Source of the DNA: Marinomonas communis
Lineage (GTDB): Bacteria > Pseudomonadota > Gammaproteobacteria > Pseudomonadales > Marinomonadaceae
NCBI RefSeq assembly: GCF_004363305.1
Contig: NZ_SNZA01000004.1
Span: forward strand, 397,747-461,746
DNA: 64,000 nucleotides
Reading direction: 5' to 3'
A program made the translations under genes and the position numbers. The notes below the pieces were generated by a model that saw only the letters and a program-made list of their open reading frames with translations, ran no database searches and had not been told where the DNA came from. The first letter of the stretch is position 1; each line of letters opens with the position of its first letter. Shown one piece after another: positions 17,111-27,054 of this stretch.

Positions 17111-18043
17111 ATGTCACTTACTCGCAACATTTTGTTCAGCACCACTTCCGCTATGCTTGTTATGTCAAATGTCGCACTGGCTGACGTCACGCTAGACACC
17201 AAGTACGGCAAAGTAACCGTAAAAGACGATGTGAAGAATGTGGTCACCCTTCACGAAGGTGCTTTGGATGTCATGTCTGCCATCAACTTCAAAGTGGCAG
17301 GTTCGGTTGCGACTCGTGGCAGCGATACGGTATCGCGCTACCTTGCTGAACGTCAGCCTAATATCGATATTGTTGGTACGGCACGTGAGACCAACCTAGA
17401 AGCTGTAATCAACGAACGTCCTGATGTGATTCTGGCTTCACCTTCTTTGTCTCAAGAGCAATACAATATGCTTTCCAAAATCGCGCCAACCATTGTGCCG
17501 ATTGGTAGCGACTACTCAACACCGTTTAATTGGAAAGCCGAAGCTCGCCTATTCGGCAAAGCGGTAAGCCGTGAAGCCGATGTGGAAAAAGCTATCACCG
17601 CTGTTGAAGAGCGTGCCGCTTCGATCAAACAGAAAGTAGAGCAAACGATCCCAGCAGATCAGCGCACAGCATACGTGGCTCGCTGGATGCCACAAGGCCC
17701 AATGGCTATGTCTAAAAACTTGTTTGCTGGCACATTATTAGCTGCAACAGGATTCACAGCTGAGGATGGCGGCTTGATCAAAGCAGGTCGCCCACACTCA
17801 AGCATTCTAAGCCTTGAAAACATCAGTGCTATTGACCACGACTGGTTGTTCCTTGCGACATTGAATGAAGACGGTAAAGCCGCTCTTGATGCTGCCAAAG
17901 ATTCACCTGCCTTCTCACGACTTAATGTGGTTCAAAAAGACCACGTAGCAACTGTAGACGGTCAAGTATGGAGCAGTACTTCTGGCCCATTGGCGGCACA
18001 CGTTGTGTTGGATGACATCGAACGTCTGGTGGACAATCAGTAG
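17111..18043 (+). CDS. Periplasmic iron-chelate binding protein (FecB/FepB-type)
   Basis: 310 residues with an N-terminal signal peptide ending ALA near residue 25, and no lipobox cysteine, so soluble periplasmic. The body is a class III solute-binding fold (two lobes joined by a long helix) of the siderophore/haem/B12 type, with the typical PDVILASPSLSQEQ segment. RBS AAGGAG precedes the start. First gene of a four-gene ABC operon with two FecCD permeases and an ATPase. The cargo is most likely a ferric chelate, given the Fur-like site and the TonB receptor downstream; haem or another chelate cannot be excluded. Confidence 0.9.
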   Translation: MSLTRNILFSTTSAMLVMSNVALADVTLDTKYGKVTVKDDVKNVVTLHEGALDVMSAINFKVAGSVATRGSDTVSRYLAERQPNIDIVGTARETNLEAVINERPDVILASPSLSQEQYNMLSKIAPTIVPIGSDYSTPFNWKAEARLFGKAVSREADVEKAITAVEERAASIKQKVEQTIPADQRTAYVARWMPQGPMAMSKNLFAGTLLAATGFTAEDGGLIKAGRPHSSILSLENISAIDHDWLFLATLNEDGKAALDAAKDSPAFSRLNVVQKDHVATVDGQVWSSTSGPLAAHVVLDDIERLVDNQ

Positions 18044-18045
18044 TC

Positions 18046-19077
18046 ATGCACTTCGCTACATCGTTTTGGCAAAGGGCGCCCTCGCAGCGCCCTTTAGTCG
18101 TTTGTTTTTGCCTCGTTAGCGTTCTCACCATCGGCTGCGCCCTGTTATCCTTACTGATCGGAGCCGGAGCTGTTGATATAACAGAATCGTGGTCCACCCT
18201 TTGGGGACAAGGTAATGAGGAAGCGCACTTTGTCATCATGGAACTGCGTTTACCCAGAACCTTAGTTGGTTTAGTGGTTGGCATTGCCTTAGGCATTTCC
18301 GGCGCTCTGATGCAGGCGGTTGCTCGTAACCCTTTGGCAGAGCCAGGCTTGCTAGGAGTCAGTGCTGGGGCATCGTTTGCCGTGGCCGCAGCATTGATTC
18401 TCGGCGCTAGTGCAGCGACATTAGCCATGGGCGTTGCGCAATTGGGCGCTCTTGCTGGGTGCTTCTTCGTGATGATTGCAGCACGTCTTCAGGGACAATT
18501 TAAAGACCCTGTACGACTCGTCTTAGCAGGTGCCGCACTCACCTCTTTGTTGACCGCACTGACTTCCATCTTGTTAATGTACGATCAACGTGCAGCTGAT
18601 GAGATACGTTTTTGGGTCACAGGTAGCGTGGCTGGCCGTCATTTAAGCAACCTAGTCACTGTATTACCTTATTTTGCCATCGCAGCCGCTATTACTTTGT
18701 ATGTATCAAAGCCTCTGGCCTCCATGGCGTTAGGTGAAAAAGTCGCATTAGGTCTTGGCCATAACCCGCGTACCATTCGTTATTTAGTGATGCTTGCAGT
18801 GGCTCTGTTTGCGGGTTCAGCAACGGCGATTGCGGGTCCGATTATGTTCGTTGGCCTCGTGGTGCCCTTCGCAGCCCGAGCATTGGTTGGTCCAGACATT
18901 CGCCGTACTATGATTATGTGCTTACCCATTGGACCACTGATGATTATCGGCGCGGATATTCTTACACGCATGATCGCTCAACCTGCGGAAATGCCTTTGG
19001 GCGTGTTAACTGCCATGGTCGGTGCCCCAGTGTTAATGCTGATCGTTCGTGCGAAGCGTTTGCCGACGTTAGCTTAG
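18046..19077 (+). CDS. FecCD-family ABC permease 1
   Basis: 343 residues with about ten hydrophobic segments. FecCD/BtuC hallmarks are visible: RLPRTLVGLVVGIALGISGALMQAVARNPLAEPGLLG, the coupling region GPIMFVGLVVPFAAR, and a C-terminal glycine-rich end. It starts two bases after the binding-protein stop, so the genes are translationally linked. Together with the next permease it forms the heteromeric inner-membrane channel for the periplasmic chelate. Confidence 0.93.
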   Translation: MHFATSFWQRAPSQRPLVVCFCLVSVLTIGCALLSLLIGAGAVDITESWSTLWGQGNEEAHFVIMELRLPRTLVGLVVGIALGISGALMQAVARNPLAEPGLLGVSAGASFAVAAALILGASAATLAMGVAQLGALAGCFFVMIAARLQGQFKDPVRLVLAGAALTSLLTALTSILLMYDQRAADEIRFWVTGSVAGRHLSNLVTVLPYFAIAAAITLYVSKPLASMALGEKVALGLGHNPRTIRYLVMLAVALFAGSATAIAGPIMFVGLVVPFAARALVGPDIRRTMIMCLPIGPLMIIGADILTRMIAQPAEMPLGVLTAMVGAPVLMLIVRAKRLPTLA

Positions 19078-19087
19078 GAGTTGTATT

Positions 19088-20158
19088 GTGTCCTTATCTC
19101 ACTCTTCATCTGCTCAACTAACGCCTCCGTCAGGTTATTGGCTACTTCGTTCAAAGCACATGAGCCTTCTGCTAGACCGTCAGGCGATTCGACGAAATAT
19201 ACTGTTAAGCGTGGCGTTACTCTTGATCGGCATTCTCAGTTTGGGCGTTGGCACCTTAAGCTTATCGCCTAAAGAAGTGGTGCTAGCACTGATTGGGCAA
19301 GGCGATAGCATGACGCAATTCGTGGTCAATGAATTACGCCTTAATCGATTATTAGCCGGTATTTACACGGGGGCTGCGTTTAGTATTGCGGGTTGCTTGA
19401 TGCAAACGGTGGCACGTAACCGATTGGCCACACCTGGGATCATCGGCATCGATAACGCGGCCATGGCGTTTGCTGTCGCATCAGTGGTTGGTGTCGGTAT
19501 TGGCCTTGCTCCATCGGCTATGGCTCTGACAGGGGCGGCATCAGCTACCGCGCTGGCATTTATTATTGGTGGTGGCAGTGGCACCCGAGGCTATCGCTTT
19601 ATTGTTGCAGGCTTAGCTATTGGTTCTGTGTCCGCAGCGGTGTCGCAGCTATTGCTCTCACAAGTTCATATTGATACGGCAAACGAGGCTTATCCATGGA
19701 CGGTGGGGAGTTTGTCCGCACGTCCTGAAGAACAGATTCCTTGGATGGGTTGGATCACTTTAGTGGGAATGGTCGTGAGCATTTTCTTATGTCAGCGTTT
19801 CCAATTAATGGCCTTTTCCGATTCTGTGATGACTGCTCTTGGTCGCACGCCCAACCGCCTGCGTTTTTCTGCCGTCGCGATTTCCGTGGTACTAACGGGT
19901 TTTGCCGTCGCCCTAGCGGGCCCTGTTGGGCTAGTCGCTTTAGTTGGCCCCGAAATGGCAAGAACCTTTGCTAAGCATCGCGGCTTGCCGTTGGTGTCTA
20001 GCGCCCTTTGTGGGGCGATCGTCATGGTGTTGGCGGATTTCGCGGGACGGACCCTTTTGAGCCCCATCGAAATTCCTGTCGGTGTGGTCACCGCAGTGGT
20101 TGGCGGGCCTTACTTACTTTGGATATTAATTCGTAAACCTAAACGGAGCACTCTATGA
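19088..20158 (+). CDS. FecCD-family ABC permease 2
   Basis: 356 residues starting at GTG, with TAGGAG seven bases upstream. Same family as the preceding permease, with LRLNRLLAGIYTGAAFSIAGCLMQTVARN near the N-terminal third and GPVGLVALVGPEMAR in the coupling region. The first 38 residues are a cytosolic leader, so an internal Met near residue 25 is an alternative start. The stop overlaps the ATPase start (ATGA). Confidence 0.92.
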   Translation: MSLSHSSSAQLTPPSGYWLLRSKHMSLLLDRQAIRRNILLSVALLLIGILSLGVGTLSLSPKEVVLALIGQGDSMTQFVVNELRLNRLLAGIYTGAAFSIAGCLMQTVARNRLATPGIIGIDNAAMAFAVASVVGVGIGLAPSAMALTGAASATALAFIIGGGSGTRGYRFIVAGLAIGSVSAAVSQLLLSQVHIDTANEAYPWTVGSLSARPEEQIPWMGWITLVGMVVSIFLCQRFQLMAFSDSVMTALGRTPNRLRFSAVAISVVLTGFAVALAGPVGLVALVGPEMARTFAKHRGLPLVSSALCGAIVMVLADFAGRTLLSPIEIPVGVVTAVVGGPYLLWILIRKPKRSTL

Positions 20159-21012
20159 GTTCATCCACTCAAGCGCCTTTAGGCACTCAATCGATCACCC
20201 TCAAACATGATGACCATGTCATCATTGATGGGCTTGATGTCACATTTCCAGCGGGAAAAGTCACCGCCATCGTCGGCCCTAATGGCTGCGGTAAATCAAC
20301 GCTGCTAAACGGCTTATCACGTGTGCACCTGCCGTCCTCAGGGCACATTCTGCTAAATGGAAAGGACATTCATTCCATGCCAGCCAAGCAAGTGGCGAAG
20401 AAGTTAGCACTGTTACCGCAAGAGACGTCAGCACCGGATGGCATTACTGTACGAGAGCTGATTCGTTTTGGTCGTCACCCCCATCAGTCACTGTTCAAAC
20501 AATGGGGTATGGATGATCGCACCGCCATCGAATTTGCCTTGCAAGCCGCAAACTTGGAGTCTTTAGGGGATCGTTTGCTGGACACGCTTTCTGGTGGACA
20601 GCGCCAACGTGCTTGGATCGCTATGTCCATTGCTCAAGAAACGCCTCTTTTGCTACTCGATGAACCCACTTCCGCATTAGATTTAGGGCATCAAATAGAA
20701 GTTTTCGATCTTATTAGGGAGCTTGCAGCAGCAGGCAAAACCATCATCATGGTCGTACATGATCTGGCGATGGCCGCTCGTTATGCCGATCATTTGATCG
20801 CCATGAAAGGGGGAGAAATTGTCGCCCAAGGCTCACCTAAGCAGGTCATCACGCCAGAGATTTTGGAAAGTTTGTACGGAGTTCATTGTGACCTGTTGGC
20901 AGACCCGCATACAGGCGCACCAATTCTGGTGAATGTCCGTCGAGCACATGACTCAGGAGCCAGCAAAGCTGCCGCTCCAAGTGACAAAAAACAGGCTGAG
21001 CTAGCCCTCTAA
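20155..21012 (+). CDS. Iron-chelate ABC transporter ATP-binding protein (FecE/FepC-type)
   Basis: 285 residues. Walker A GPNGCGKST at 41-49, signature LSGGQ at 145-149 and Walker B LLLLDE at 165-170. It energises import by the two permeases encoded just upstream; it overlaps the second permease by four bases. A C-terminal Ala/Lys-rich tail of about 20 residues is beyond the usual domain. Confidence 0.94.
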   Translation: MSSSTQAPLGTQSITLKHDDHVIIDGLDVTFPAGKVTAIVGPNGCGKSTLLNGLSRVHLPSSGHILLNGKDIHSMPAKQVAKKLALLPQETSAPDGITVRELIRFGRHPHQSLFKQWGMDDRTAIEFALQAANLESLGDRLLDTLSGGQRQRAWIAMSIAQETPLLLLDEPTSALDLGHQIEVFDLIRELAAAGKTIIMVVHDLAMAARYADHLIAMKGGEIVAQGSPKQVITPEILESLYGVHCDLLADPHTGAPILVNVRRAHDSGASKAAAPSDKKQAELAL

Positions 21013-21037
21013 TCAACCAAGCAACCACGTCACGATA

Positions 21038-21073
21038 AATGCGTACTCACTTTGAGTTAGAGTACGCATTTTT
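21038..21073. terminator. Convergent terminator between ABC operon and LysR gene
   Basis: AAATGCGTACTC (21038-21049) pairs with GAGTACGCATTT (21060-21071), followed by T residues on the plus side. The LysR gene's stop codon lies inside the hairpin, so the structure serves both directions. Confidence 0.75.
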
Positions 21074-21946
21074 CAAACGTGTCAGCAAGACTTGGTTCCG
21101 CTTCGGCAAATGCCCAAAAGCGTATAGAAGATACAGAGGAAGTTTTGGAGCCTGCCACTCAGGAAGGACTCGGATCAATTCACCAGGATGGAACTCTTCT
21201 CTCCTAGCAACCATATCTTCTGGCAAAATCCCGATCCCTCTGCCATGCACAATACAATCTAAGTGAAAGCCCATTAAGTCTGTCGTCAGGCGCGAGCGAG
21301 GCATACGTATCTCTTTATAGCCATGCTCAGGGTGAAATAGAGCAGACATTTGATCATTGCCAAAGAAGTTATGTAAATTGACCCAATCATGCTCTTCAAG
21401 TGCTTCAATCGTATCAATCGGCCCATGTTGATCAAGGTAGCGCTTATGAGCATAAACACCGCAATCTAGCTCCCCTAGCAGCTCCGATTTGAAGGTTCCT
21501 CCGCGTAACTCACCCATATACAACACCACATCCGTTTGTTCGCGGATATCTTGAAAATCAGTCACCGTGTAGACATCAATTTGCGCTTCAGGAAAGTCAT
21601 CTAGAAACCGAAACAACTCCCGCGTCGCCCAAGATCGACTCAAACCAGAGAACAAACCGACTGTCAGCCGCCCTGTTACTGTCTCTTTCAATTCATCTAC
21701 TGTCCGATGAGCCCGTAAAACAGTATCAAGAATGGACTTGGCATAAGGTAAAAAAGCCTTCCCCGCATCGTTGGCAAACATCTTATTGGCTTGACGGCGC
21801 ATGAGAGGTTGGCGCATGACTTCTTCAAGGTGAGAAATACGCCGACTGAGAGTCGACTTGGAAACCCCTAGGTGTTTGGCACTGGAACTTAAGTTGCCCG
21901 TCTCCACTACGGAAACAAAGCTTTTTAAATCATTGAGATCGTACAC
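21047..21946 (-). CDS. LysR-family transcriptional regulator
   Basis: 299 residues with a GTG start and an AGAGGA RBS seven bases before it. The N-terminal helix-turn-helix reads LGVSKSTLSRRISHLEE, nearly identical to the LysR at 19-918, and both proteins have the same length and start MYDxNDLxSFV. It is divergent from a TonB receptor gene, which it probably regulates. This gives two paralogous LysR/receptor modules in the window. Confidence 0.93.
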   Translation of the reverse strand: MYDLNDLKSFVSVVETGNLSSSAKHLGVSKSTLSRRISHLEEVMRQPLMRRQANKMFANDAGKAFLPYAKSILDTVLRAHRTVDELKETVTGRLTVGLFSGLSRSWATRELFRFLDDFPEAQIDVYTVTDFQDIREQTDVVLYMGELRGGTFKSELLGELDCGVYAHKRYLDQHGPIDTIEALEEHDWVNLHNFFGNDQMSALFHPEHGYKEIRMPRSRLTTDLMGFHLDCIVHGRGIGILPEDMVARREEFHPGELIRVLPEWQAPKLPLYLLYAFGHLPKRNQVLLTRLKNAYSNSK

Positions 21947-21975
21947 AAGAGTCCTCTTTATGGTGATTCAGCCGT

Positions 21976-22014
21976 TGTAAAATACGCAACGCTCCATCGC
22001 AGGACAATTTTACA
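21976..22014. promoter_or_regulatory. Inverted repeat in the LysR/receptor gap
   Basis: TGTAAAAT (21976-21983) and ATTTTACA (22007-22014) form a perfect 8-bp dyad with a 23-bp spacer in the divergent intergenic region. It differs in sequence from the dyads in the first module. Candidate operator. Confidence 0.4.
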
Positions 22015-22029
22015 CAAATAATACAGAAT

Positions 22030-22048
22030 ACAAATGATAAAGATTACC
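22030..22048 (+). promoter_or_regulatory. Candidate Fur box
   Basis: The 19-mer ACAAATGATAAAGATTACC matches 14 of 19 positions of the Fur consensus and lies about 45 bp before the TonB receptor start. It suggests iron-dependent repression of this receptor. No equally good site was found before the first receptor. Confidence 0.6.
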
Positions 22049-22092
22049 ATTAAATTTTGCATTTTTCGTACTTATTTTAAGGATTAAAGTTC

Positions 22093-24024
22093 ATGCGTAG
22101 TTTCTCGATTTCTTTGGTGGCTCTTAGTGTGGCCATGGCTCATTCCGCCCATGCCGACACGGTTAACCTTGATGAGTTAGTCGTCAGTGCTTCTGGCTAT
22201 GAGCAAAATACACAGGATGCTGCGGCCTCCATTACTGTCATCAGCGCAGAAGAGATTGAGAAAAAAGCCTACCGCGACGTAACTGATGCTCTAGCAGCGG
22301 TTCCAGGTGTATACGTTTCTGGTGGTGGCTCAACCTCTGACATCACCATGCGTGGTCTTGGTGGTAAATACACCATGATTCTAGTGGATGGTAAACGTCA
22401 AACGAGCCGTGAAACACGCCCTAACTCTGACGGCCCTGGTATTGAGCAAGGTTGGATACCACCGCTATCAGCGATTGAGCGTATTGAGGTCATTCGTGGC
22501 CCTATGTCTTCTTTGTATGGCTCAGATGCTCTAGGCGGTGTGATCAACATCATCACTAAAGATGTGCAGCCTGAGTGGCACGGACAATTGAGCCTTGGCA
22601 CCGTTATTCAAGAAGACAATGCATCTGGCAATAGCATGCAAACAGATTTCTACGCATCAGGCCCTCTGGTTGGCGATACGCTTGGATTAGAAGTGTTTGG
22701 TCAAATTAATGAGCGCGAAGAAGACAGCATCACTAATGGTTATGCTGAACAAAGCATGCAAAACCTAACAAGCAAATTGTCTTGGAAGGTCAATGACGAG
22801 CAAACCTTAAAGTTCGAAGCAGGTACAGAATCACAGAACCGAGATCGCACGGCCGGTTTAAGTGCAACCTCAGATAGCGAAGCTGAGTACCAACGCGATC
22901 ACTTCTCTATCAGTAGCGATTTAAACAAAGAAAACAGCCAACACAATAGCTACATCAGCTATGAAAATAACGACAACAAAGCCCGTGATATGCAATACGA
23001 GTCACTGGTTTTGAACCATCAGAGCCACTTATTCTTTGACCAACATACATTGACCGTAGGTGGACAATTTGAGAACCAAACACTAAGTGATGACAGCAAC
23101 AACGCTGACAACGGCTTAAACGAGCTTGAGCGTTGGCAAGCAGCAGTCTTTGCTGAAGACGAATTCTACTTAACAGATACTTTCTCTCTAACAGCAGGCC
23201 TACGTTACAACGAAGACGAAAACTACGGCAGTGCAGTGACGCCACGTGTTTACGGTGTTTGGCAAACAACTGATAATATCACCCTAAAAGGTGGTATCAG
23301 CGCAGGCTACCGCTCACCTGATCTTCGTCAAGCAACAGACGGCTGGGCACAAACAACAGGTCGTGGTAGCGCCATTATTTTAGGCAACTCTGACTTGGAA
23401 GCAGAGAAAAGCATTAACCATGAAGTAGGTATTGCTTGGACTAACCATCAGGGTACTAAAGCGGAATTGACCGCTTTCTACACGGAATTCAAAGATAAGA
23501 TCACAGAAAGCCGTGACTGTGATACCAGCGCAGGTGATGCTAGCTGTACCTATGATGGTGAAAGCTACTCGTTTATCAGCTCTCGTTACAACGTAGATAA
23601 AGTTGTTACCCAAGGTGTAGAAGCCTCTTTTGCAATGCCTCTAACCGCTACATTGGATTGGGATGTTGGTTACACTTTCACTGACTCAGAGCAGAAGTCG
23701 GGCGACTTCGCTGGACAGCCGCTGAATCGTATTCCAAAGCACCGTATTCACACCAACCTTTCATGGGATGCGACCGAGGCCCTGAATGTTTGGGGTGAAG
23801 TGAATTATGTTGGTGAGACCACTGAAGGTTTATCTCGCACCAGTATGGCGGAAGCCTACCCAGAATATACTCTGGTTGATACAGGCTTCACTTACAAAGC
23901 TACGAAAGATGTTACTTTCTACGCAGGCATTTACAACTTGCTTGATAAGGAAATTGACTACGATACCTACGGTAAAATCCTAGACGGCCGTCGCTACCAA
24001 GCGAAAGTCAAAGTCGCTTTCTAA
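22093..24024 (+). CDS. TonB-dependent outer-membrane receptor
   Basis: 643 residues: signal peptide ending AHA near residue 21, a TonB-box-like DELVVSASG segment, plug domain (about 40-165, with IEVIRGPMSSLYGSDALGG) and a beta-barrel ending in aromatic VAF. Paralogous to the receptor at 2110-4026; both contain DAxASITVI and the same plug pattern. A Fur-like site and the adjacent iron-chelate ABC operon suggest a ferric-siderophore or haem ligand. Exact ligand unknown. Confidence 0.94.
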   Translation: MRSFSISLVALSVAMAHSAHADTVNLDELVVSASGYEQNTQDAAASITVISAEEIEKKAYRDVTDALAAVPGVYVSGGGSTSDITMRGLGGKYTMILVDGKRQTSRETRPNSDGPGIEQGWIPPLSAIERIEVIRGPMSSLYGSDALGGVINIITKDVQPEWHGQLSLGTVIQEDNASGNSMQTDFYASGPLVGDTLGLEVFGQINEREEDSITNGYAEQSMQNLTSKLSWKVNDEQTLKFEAGTESQNRDRTAGLSATSDSEAEYQRDHFSISSDLNKENSQHNSYISYENNDNKARDMQYESLVLNHQSHLFFDQHTLTVGGQFENQTLSDDSNNADNGLNELERWQAAVFAEDEFYLTDTFSLTAGLRYNEDENYGSAVTPRVYGVWQTTDNITLKGGISAGYRSPDLRQATDGWAQTTGRGSAIILGNSDLEAEKSINHEVGIAWTNHQGTKAELTAFYTEFKDKITESRDCDTSAGDASCTYDGESYSFISSRYNVDKVVTQGVEASFAMPLTATLDWDVGYTFTDSEQKSGDFAGQPLNRIPKHRIHTNLSWDATEALNVWGEVNYVGETTEGLSRTSMAEAYPEYTLVDTGFTYKATKDVTFYAGIYNLLDKEIDYDTYGKILDGRRYQAKVKVAF

Positions 24025-24072
24025 GCCTTATTCAAGAGGCCCCTTAACCTCGCGATTTTTAGGTTTATCCAT

Positions 24073-24106
24073 ATCCCCTCTGAGCCTTTCAGAGGGGATT
24101 TTTTTT
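24073..24106 (+). terminator. Terminator of the TonB receptor gene
   Basis: An 11-bp perfect stem (24073-24083 with 24089-24099) followed by a run of T residues. It ends two bases before the stop codon of convergent glnE. Confidence 0.85.
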
Positions 24107-24107
24107 G

Positions 24108-27023
24108 CTAACAAGCTTGCTCGGCAAACGCTTTCCAATATTGAGCAATCACCGCTTGGTTTTCTTCCAAAGTGTCCACTGGCACCAATCGACCTTGTTT
24201 TTGTAATGTCTGACGATGAGCGGCTGCTCGATAAAAGGTATACGCTTCTTTCATCTTCGCAACGTTTTCAGTCGACAGTAAATCGTGCGCCTCGGCAGCC
24301 TCTAGTTGACGAATGTTGTCCGAGTAGGTCATTAGATCTGGGTAGCGGTGTGACCATGCTAACACCATGTATTGCACCATAAACTCAATGTCTATAATGC
24401 CGCCAGCTCCTTGTTTCAGATCGAAGCCTTTTTCTATACCACTGGTGTCCAAGTGCGCACGCATTTTTTCACGCATGTTAAGCACTTCTTGTTTCAAGCT
24501 ATTCCGATCGCGCTCGCGACCGATGATGTCTGCTCGAGTCTGCTCAAACTGCGCCATCAGTTGCGCTTCCCCCGCTAAGGCTCGCGCTCTGCATAACGCC
24601 TGATGTTCCCATACCCACGCTTCCTTCTCTTGATAGTCTTTGAAGGATTCAAAGCTAGTCACCAGCAAGCCCGAGTTACCTGAAGGGCGCAAGCGCATGT
24701 CCACTTCATAGAGTCGACCTGCCGCCGTAAAGCTCGTCAGAAGGTGGATGATGCGCTGACCTAAGCGTGTATAAAACACCAAGTTATCAATGCTGCGTTC
24801 ACCGTTGGTGGCACGATTAAGTTGAGCGTTATGGATAAAGACCAGATCCAAATCTGAATCATAGCCCAGCTCTATCCCGCCAGATTTGCCATAGCCTACT
24901 ATGACCATCTCTGGGCGAGTGACATCACTGTCATCTCTTGTAGGGAAACCATGGCGCTGGGTGAGATAATGCCATGACTGCTGTAGCACTTGTTCTAACA
25001 GAACCTCAGCCAACCAAGTTAAGTGATCACTCACTTTCATTAGAGGCAAGATACCAGTTATATCGCAAGCCGCGACACGCATGATAATTGAGCGTTTAAA
25101 GCGACGCATGGCATCCATATGAGCCTCTTCATCGTCTTCTGGTAAACGCATCAGGGTTTGCCTTAGCTCAAGCTGCATGGCTTCTTTCGAAGGTGGCGAA
25201 AAGAGCGTATTGGCGTCTAGCAGCTCATCTAGCAATGCAGGCGAGTTAGAGATCATTTCAGAGAACCAAACGCTCGCCCGACACAAACCAATCAAGTGCA
25301 CAATGGCGCTCTGGTTTTCAGACAAAAGCACTAGGTAAGACGTGCGTCGCGTCACCGCTTCCATGATGGGAATGATACGTTGCAAGACCGTATCAGGATG
25401 TGGTTCGTCTTCTAGGCAGGTCATCAAGGCTGCTAGGAACACCGCCAAACGCTCTTGTCCAATGGGTTGCATATAAGCAACCGCACGCGAGTTTAGGAAT
25501 TGCCCCAGTTGTTGGGCCGACGCTGCGTGATCTTGCCACTGTATACTTTCCATAGCCTCTTCGATCAAACTGTGCTTTTGAGGCTGTTTTAAAATCACTC
25601 GCCAAGCTTCTTGCGCCTGCTGATCACAAGAGTTTTCTTCACCATCATCAATCAATGCTTGGAAGTATTGATGCACCGCCTTGCGATGTTGCCATAGGGT
25701 TTCTAGGAGCACGTCCCAACTCTCTTCGCCCACATGATACGCTAACCTCGCTCGCTCTGTTTCGTCCTCAGGCAATAACTGGGTTTGCTCATCCGCGGCT
25801 CCTTGCAAGGCATGTTCAACACGTCGCAGGTAACGGTAGGCAGCAAGCAAATCATCCACTTGCTTAGCGTCTAGATAATCGTCTTTCCCTAATGCTGGTA
25901 AGACATGAAACAAAGCAGGATTTTGTAGGCGCTGGTCACGGCCACCGTGAAGGATTTGTAAGGCTTGAACAATAAACTCAACTTCACGAATGCCTCCTTC
26001 GCCTAACTTGATATTGTGCTCAATCCCCTTTCTTCTCACTTCTTTGGCGATCATGGATTTGAGGTCGCGCAGCGCACCAATGGCACCAAAATCCAAATAT
26101 TTCCGATACACAAATGGACGGCGAAGCGCTTCAAACTCCTCCACATCAATGGGGTCTCCCGCCATGACCCGAGCCTTGATCATGGCGTAACGCTCCCAGT
26201 CACGTCCTTGGTCTTGGTAGTAGTTTTCCAGAGAATCCATACTCATGACCAAAGCACCAGACTGACCAAACGGTCTTAAGCGCATATCGACACGAAATAC
26301 GAAACCTTCCGCATTCACTTGATCTAAATGCTGAATCAGCTTTTGCCCGATCTTTGTGAAATACTCTTGATGAGACAGTGACTTTTTGCCCCCTTGTGTC
26401 TCGCCATGCTCACGAAACGCAAACACCAGATCAATGTCTGATGAGAGGTTTAACTCAAAACCTCCTAGCTTACCCATACCAATCACGATCAGCTTTTGAA
26501 CTTGGCCTTGCTGATCGAGAGCTTGGCCATACAATGTCTGATAATTCTGCATGGACCATTGTTGGCTGGCGTTGACGGCAACATCCGCCAAGCGGCTTAG
26601 GTGGGAAGTTAGGGTTTCAAGGGAAATGGTTTGCTCGATATCCGCCGCAATTAAGCGTGTCATCCACCAATGGCGATAACGACGCAGTTGCTGCATCAGG
26701 GTAATCTCATCCCAGTCCGGTTGCGCAACCGTTTCTGAGACATGTTTACCCCAATGCTTCTCGCCAGAGTAAAACTGGGCAATGGATGGCTCCACCACTG
26801 ATTCCATTGATTCAAACAACGTTTCTAGCCAATTGGGGAAACGCGTTAGTTGTTTATGAACGTACTCACTCAATAGCCAGATGCGTTCTGCACGTTCTAG
26901 TGTCGGCGCATCGATCTCTAAGCCGATTCGTCTTGCGATGGCATCACTCAGAGCCTGCTGTTTTATCTCTCGTTGTTGCGCTGTGCATAACGTCTGAAGC
27001 TGCGAAAGTGGAATCAAGGTCAA
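24108..27023 (-). CDS. glnE: Bifunctional glutamine synthetase adenylyltransferase/deadenylase
   Basis: 971 residues, slightly longer than the E. coli enzyme (946). Two nucleotidyltransferase halves are visible: the N-terminal deadenylase with GMGKLGGFELNLSSDIDLVF near residue 180 and the C-terminal adenylyltransferase with GYGKSGGIELGYDSDLDLVF near 700. These catalytic GxG...DxD motifs mark both activities, which attach and remove AMP from glutamine synthetase in response to PII state. The CYTH gene lies 31 bp upstream on the same strand, as ygiF does in E. coli. Confidence 0.97.
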   Translation of the reverse strand: MTLIPLSQLQTLCTAQQREIKQQALSDAIARRIGLEIDAPTLERAERIWLLSEYVHKQLTRFPNWLETLFESMESVVEPSIAQFYSGEKHWGKHVSETVAQPDWDEITLMQQLRRYRHWWMTRLIAADIEQTISLETLTSHLSRLADVAVNASQQWSMQNYQTLYGQALDQQGQVQKLIVIGMGKLGGFELNLSSDIDLVFAFREHGETQGGKKSLSHQEYFTKIGQKLIQHLDQVNAEGFVFRVDMRLRPFGQSGALVMSMDSLENYYQDQGRDWERYAMIKARVMAGDPIDVEEFEALRRPFVYRKYLDFGAIGALRDLKSMIAKEVRRKGIEHNIKLGEGGIREVEFIVQALQILHGGRDQRLQNPALFHVLPALGKDDYLDAKQVDDLLAAYRYLRRVEHALQGAADEQTQLLPEDETERARLAYHVGEESWDVLLETLWQHRKAVHQYFQALIDDGEENSCDQQAQEAWRVILKQPQKHSLIEEAMESIQWQDHAASAQQLGQFLNSRAVAYMQPIGQERLAVFLAALMTCLEDEPHPDTVLQRIIPIMEAVTRRTSYLVLLSENQSAIVHLIGLCRASVWFSEMISNSPALLDELLDANTLFSPPSKEAMQLELRQTLMRLPEDDEEAHMDAMRRFKRSIIMRVAACDITGILPLMKVSDHLTWLAEVLLEQVLQQSWHYLTQRHGFPTRDDSDVTRPEMVIVGYGKSGGIELGYDSDLDLVFIHNAQLNRATNGERSIDNLVFYTRLGQRIIHLLTSFTAAGRLYEVDMRLRPSGNSGLLVTSFESFKDYQEKEAWVWEHQALCRARALAGEAQLMAQFEQTRADIIGRERDRNSLKQEVLNMREKMRAHLDTSGIEKGFDLKQGAGGIIDIEFMVQYMVLAWSHRYPDLMTYSDNIRQLEAAEAHDLLSTENVAKMKEAYTFYRAAAHRQTLQKQGRLVPVDTLEENQAVIAQYWKAFAEQAC

Positions 27024-27054
27024 GTGGATATCCTTATTGTTATTGGCCGTTACA

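Noticed and set aside
17922..18428. 168-residue minus-strand frame over the binding protein and permease
   Set aside because: Antisense to two strong genes with typical family motifs; composition follows the opposite strand's codon use.
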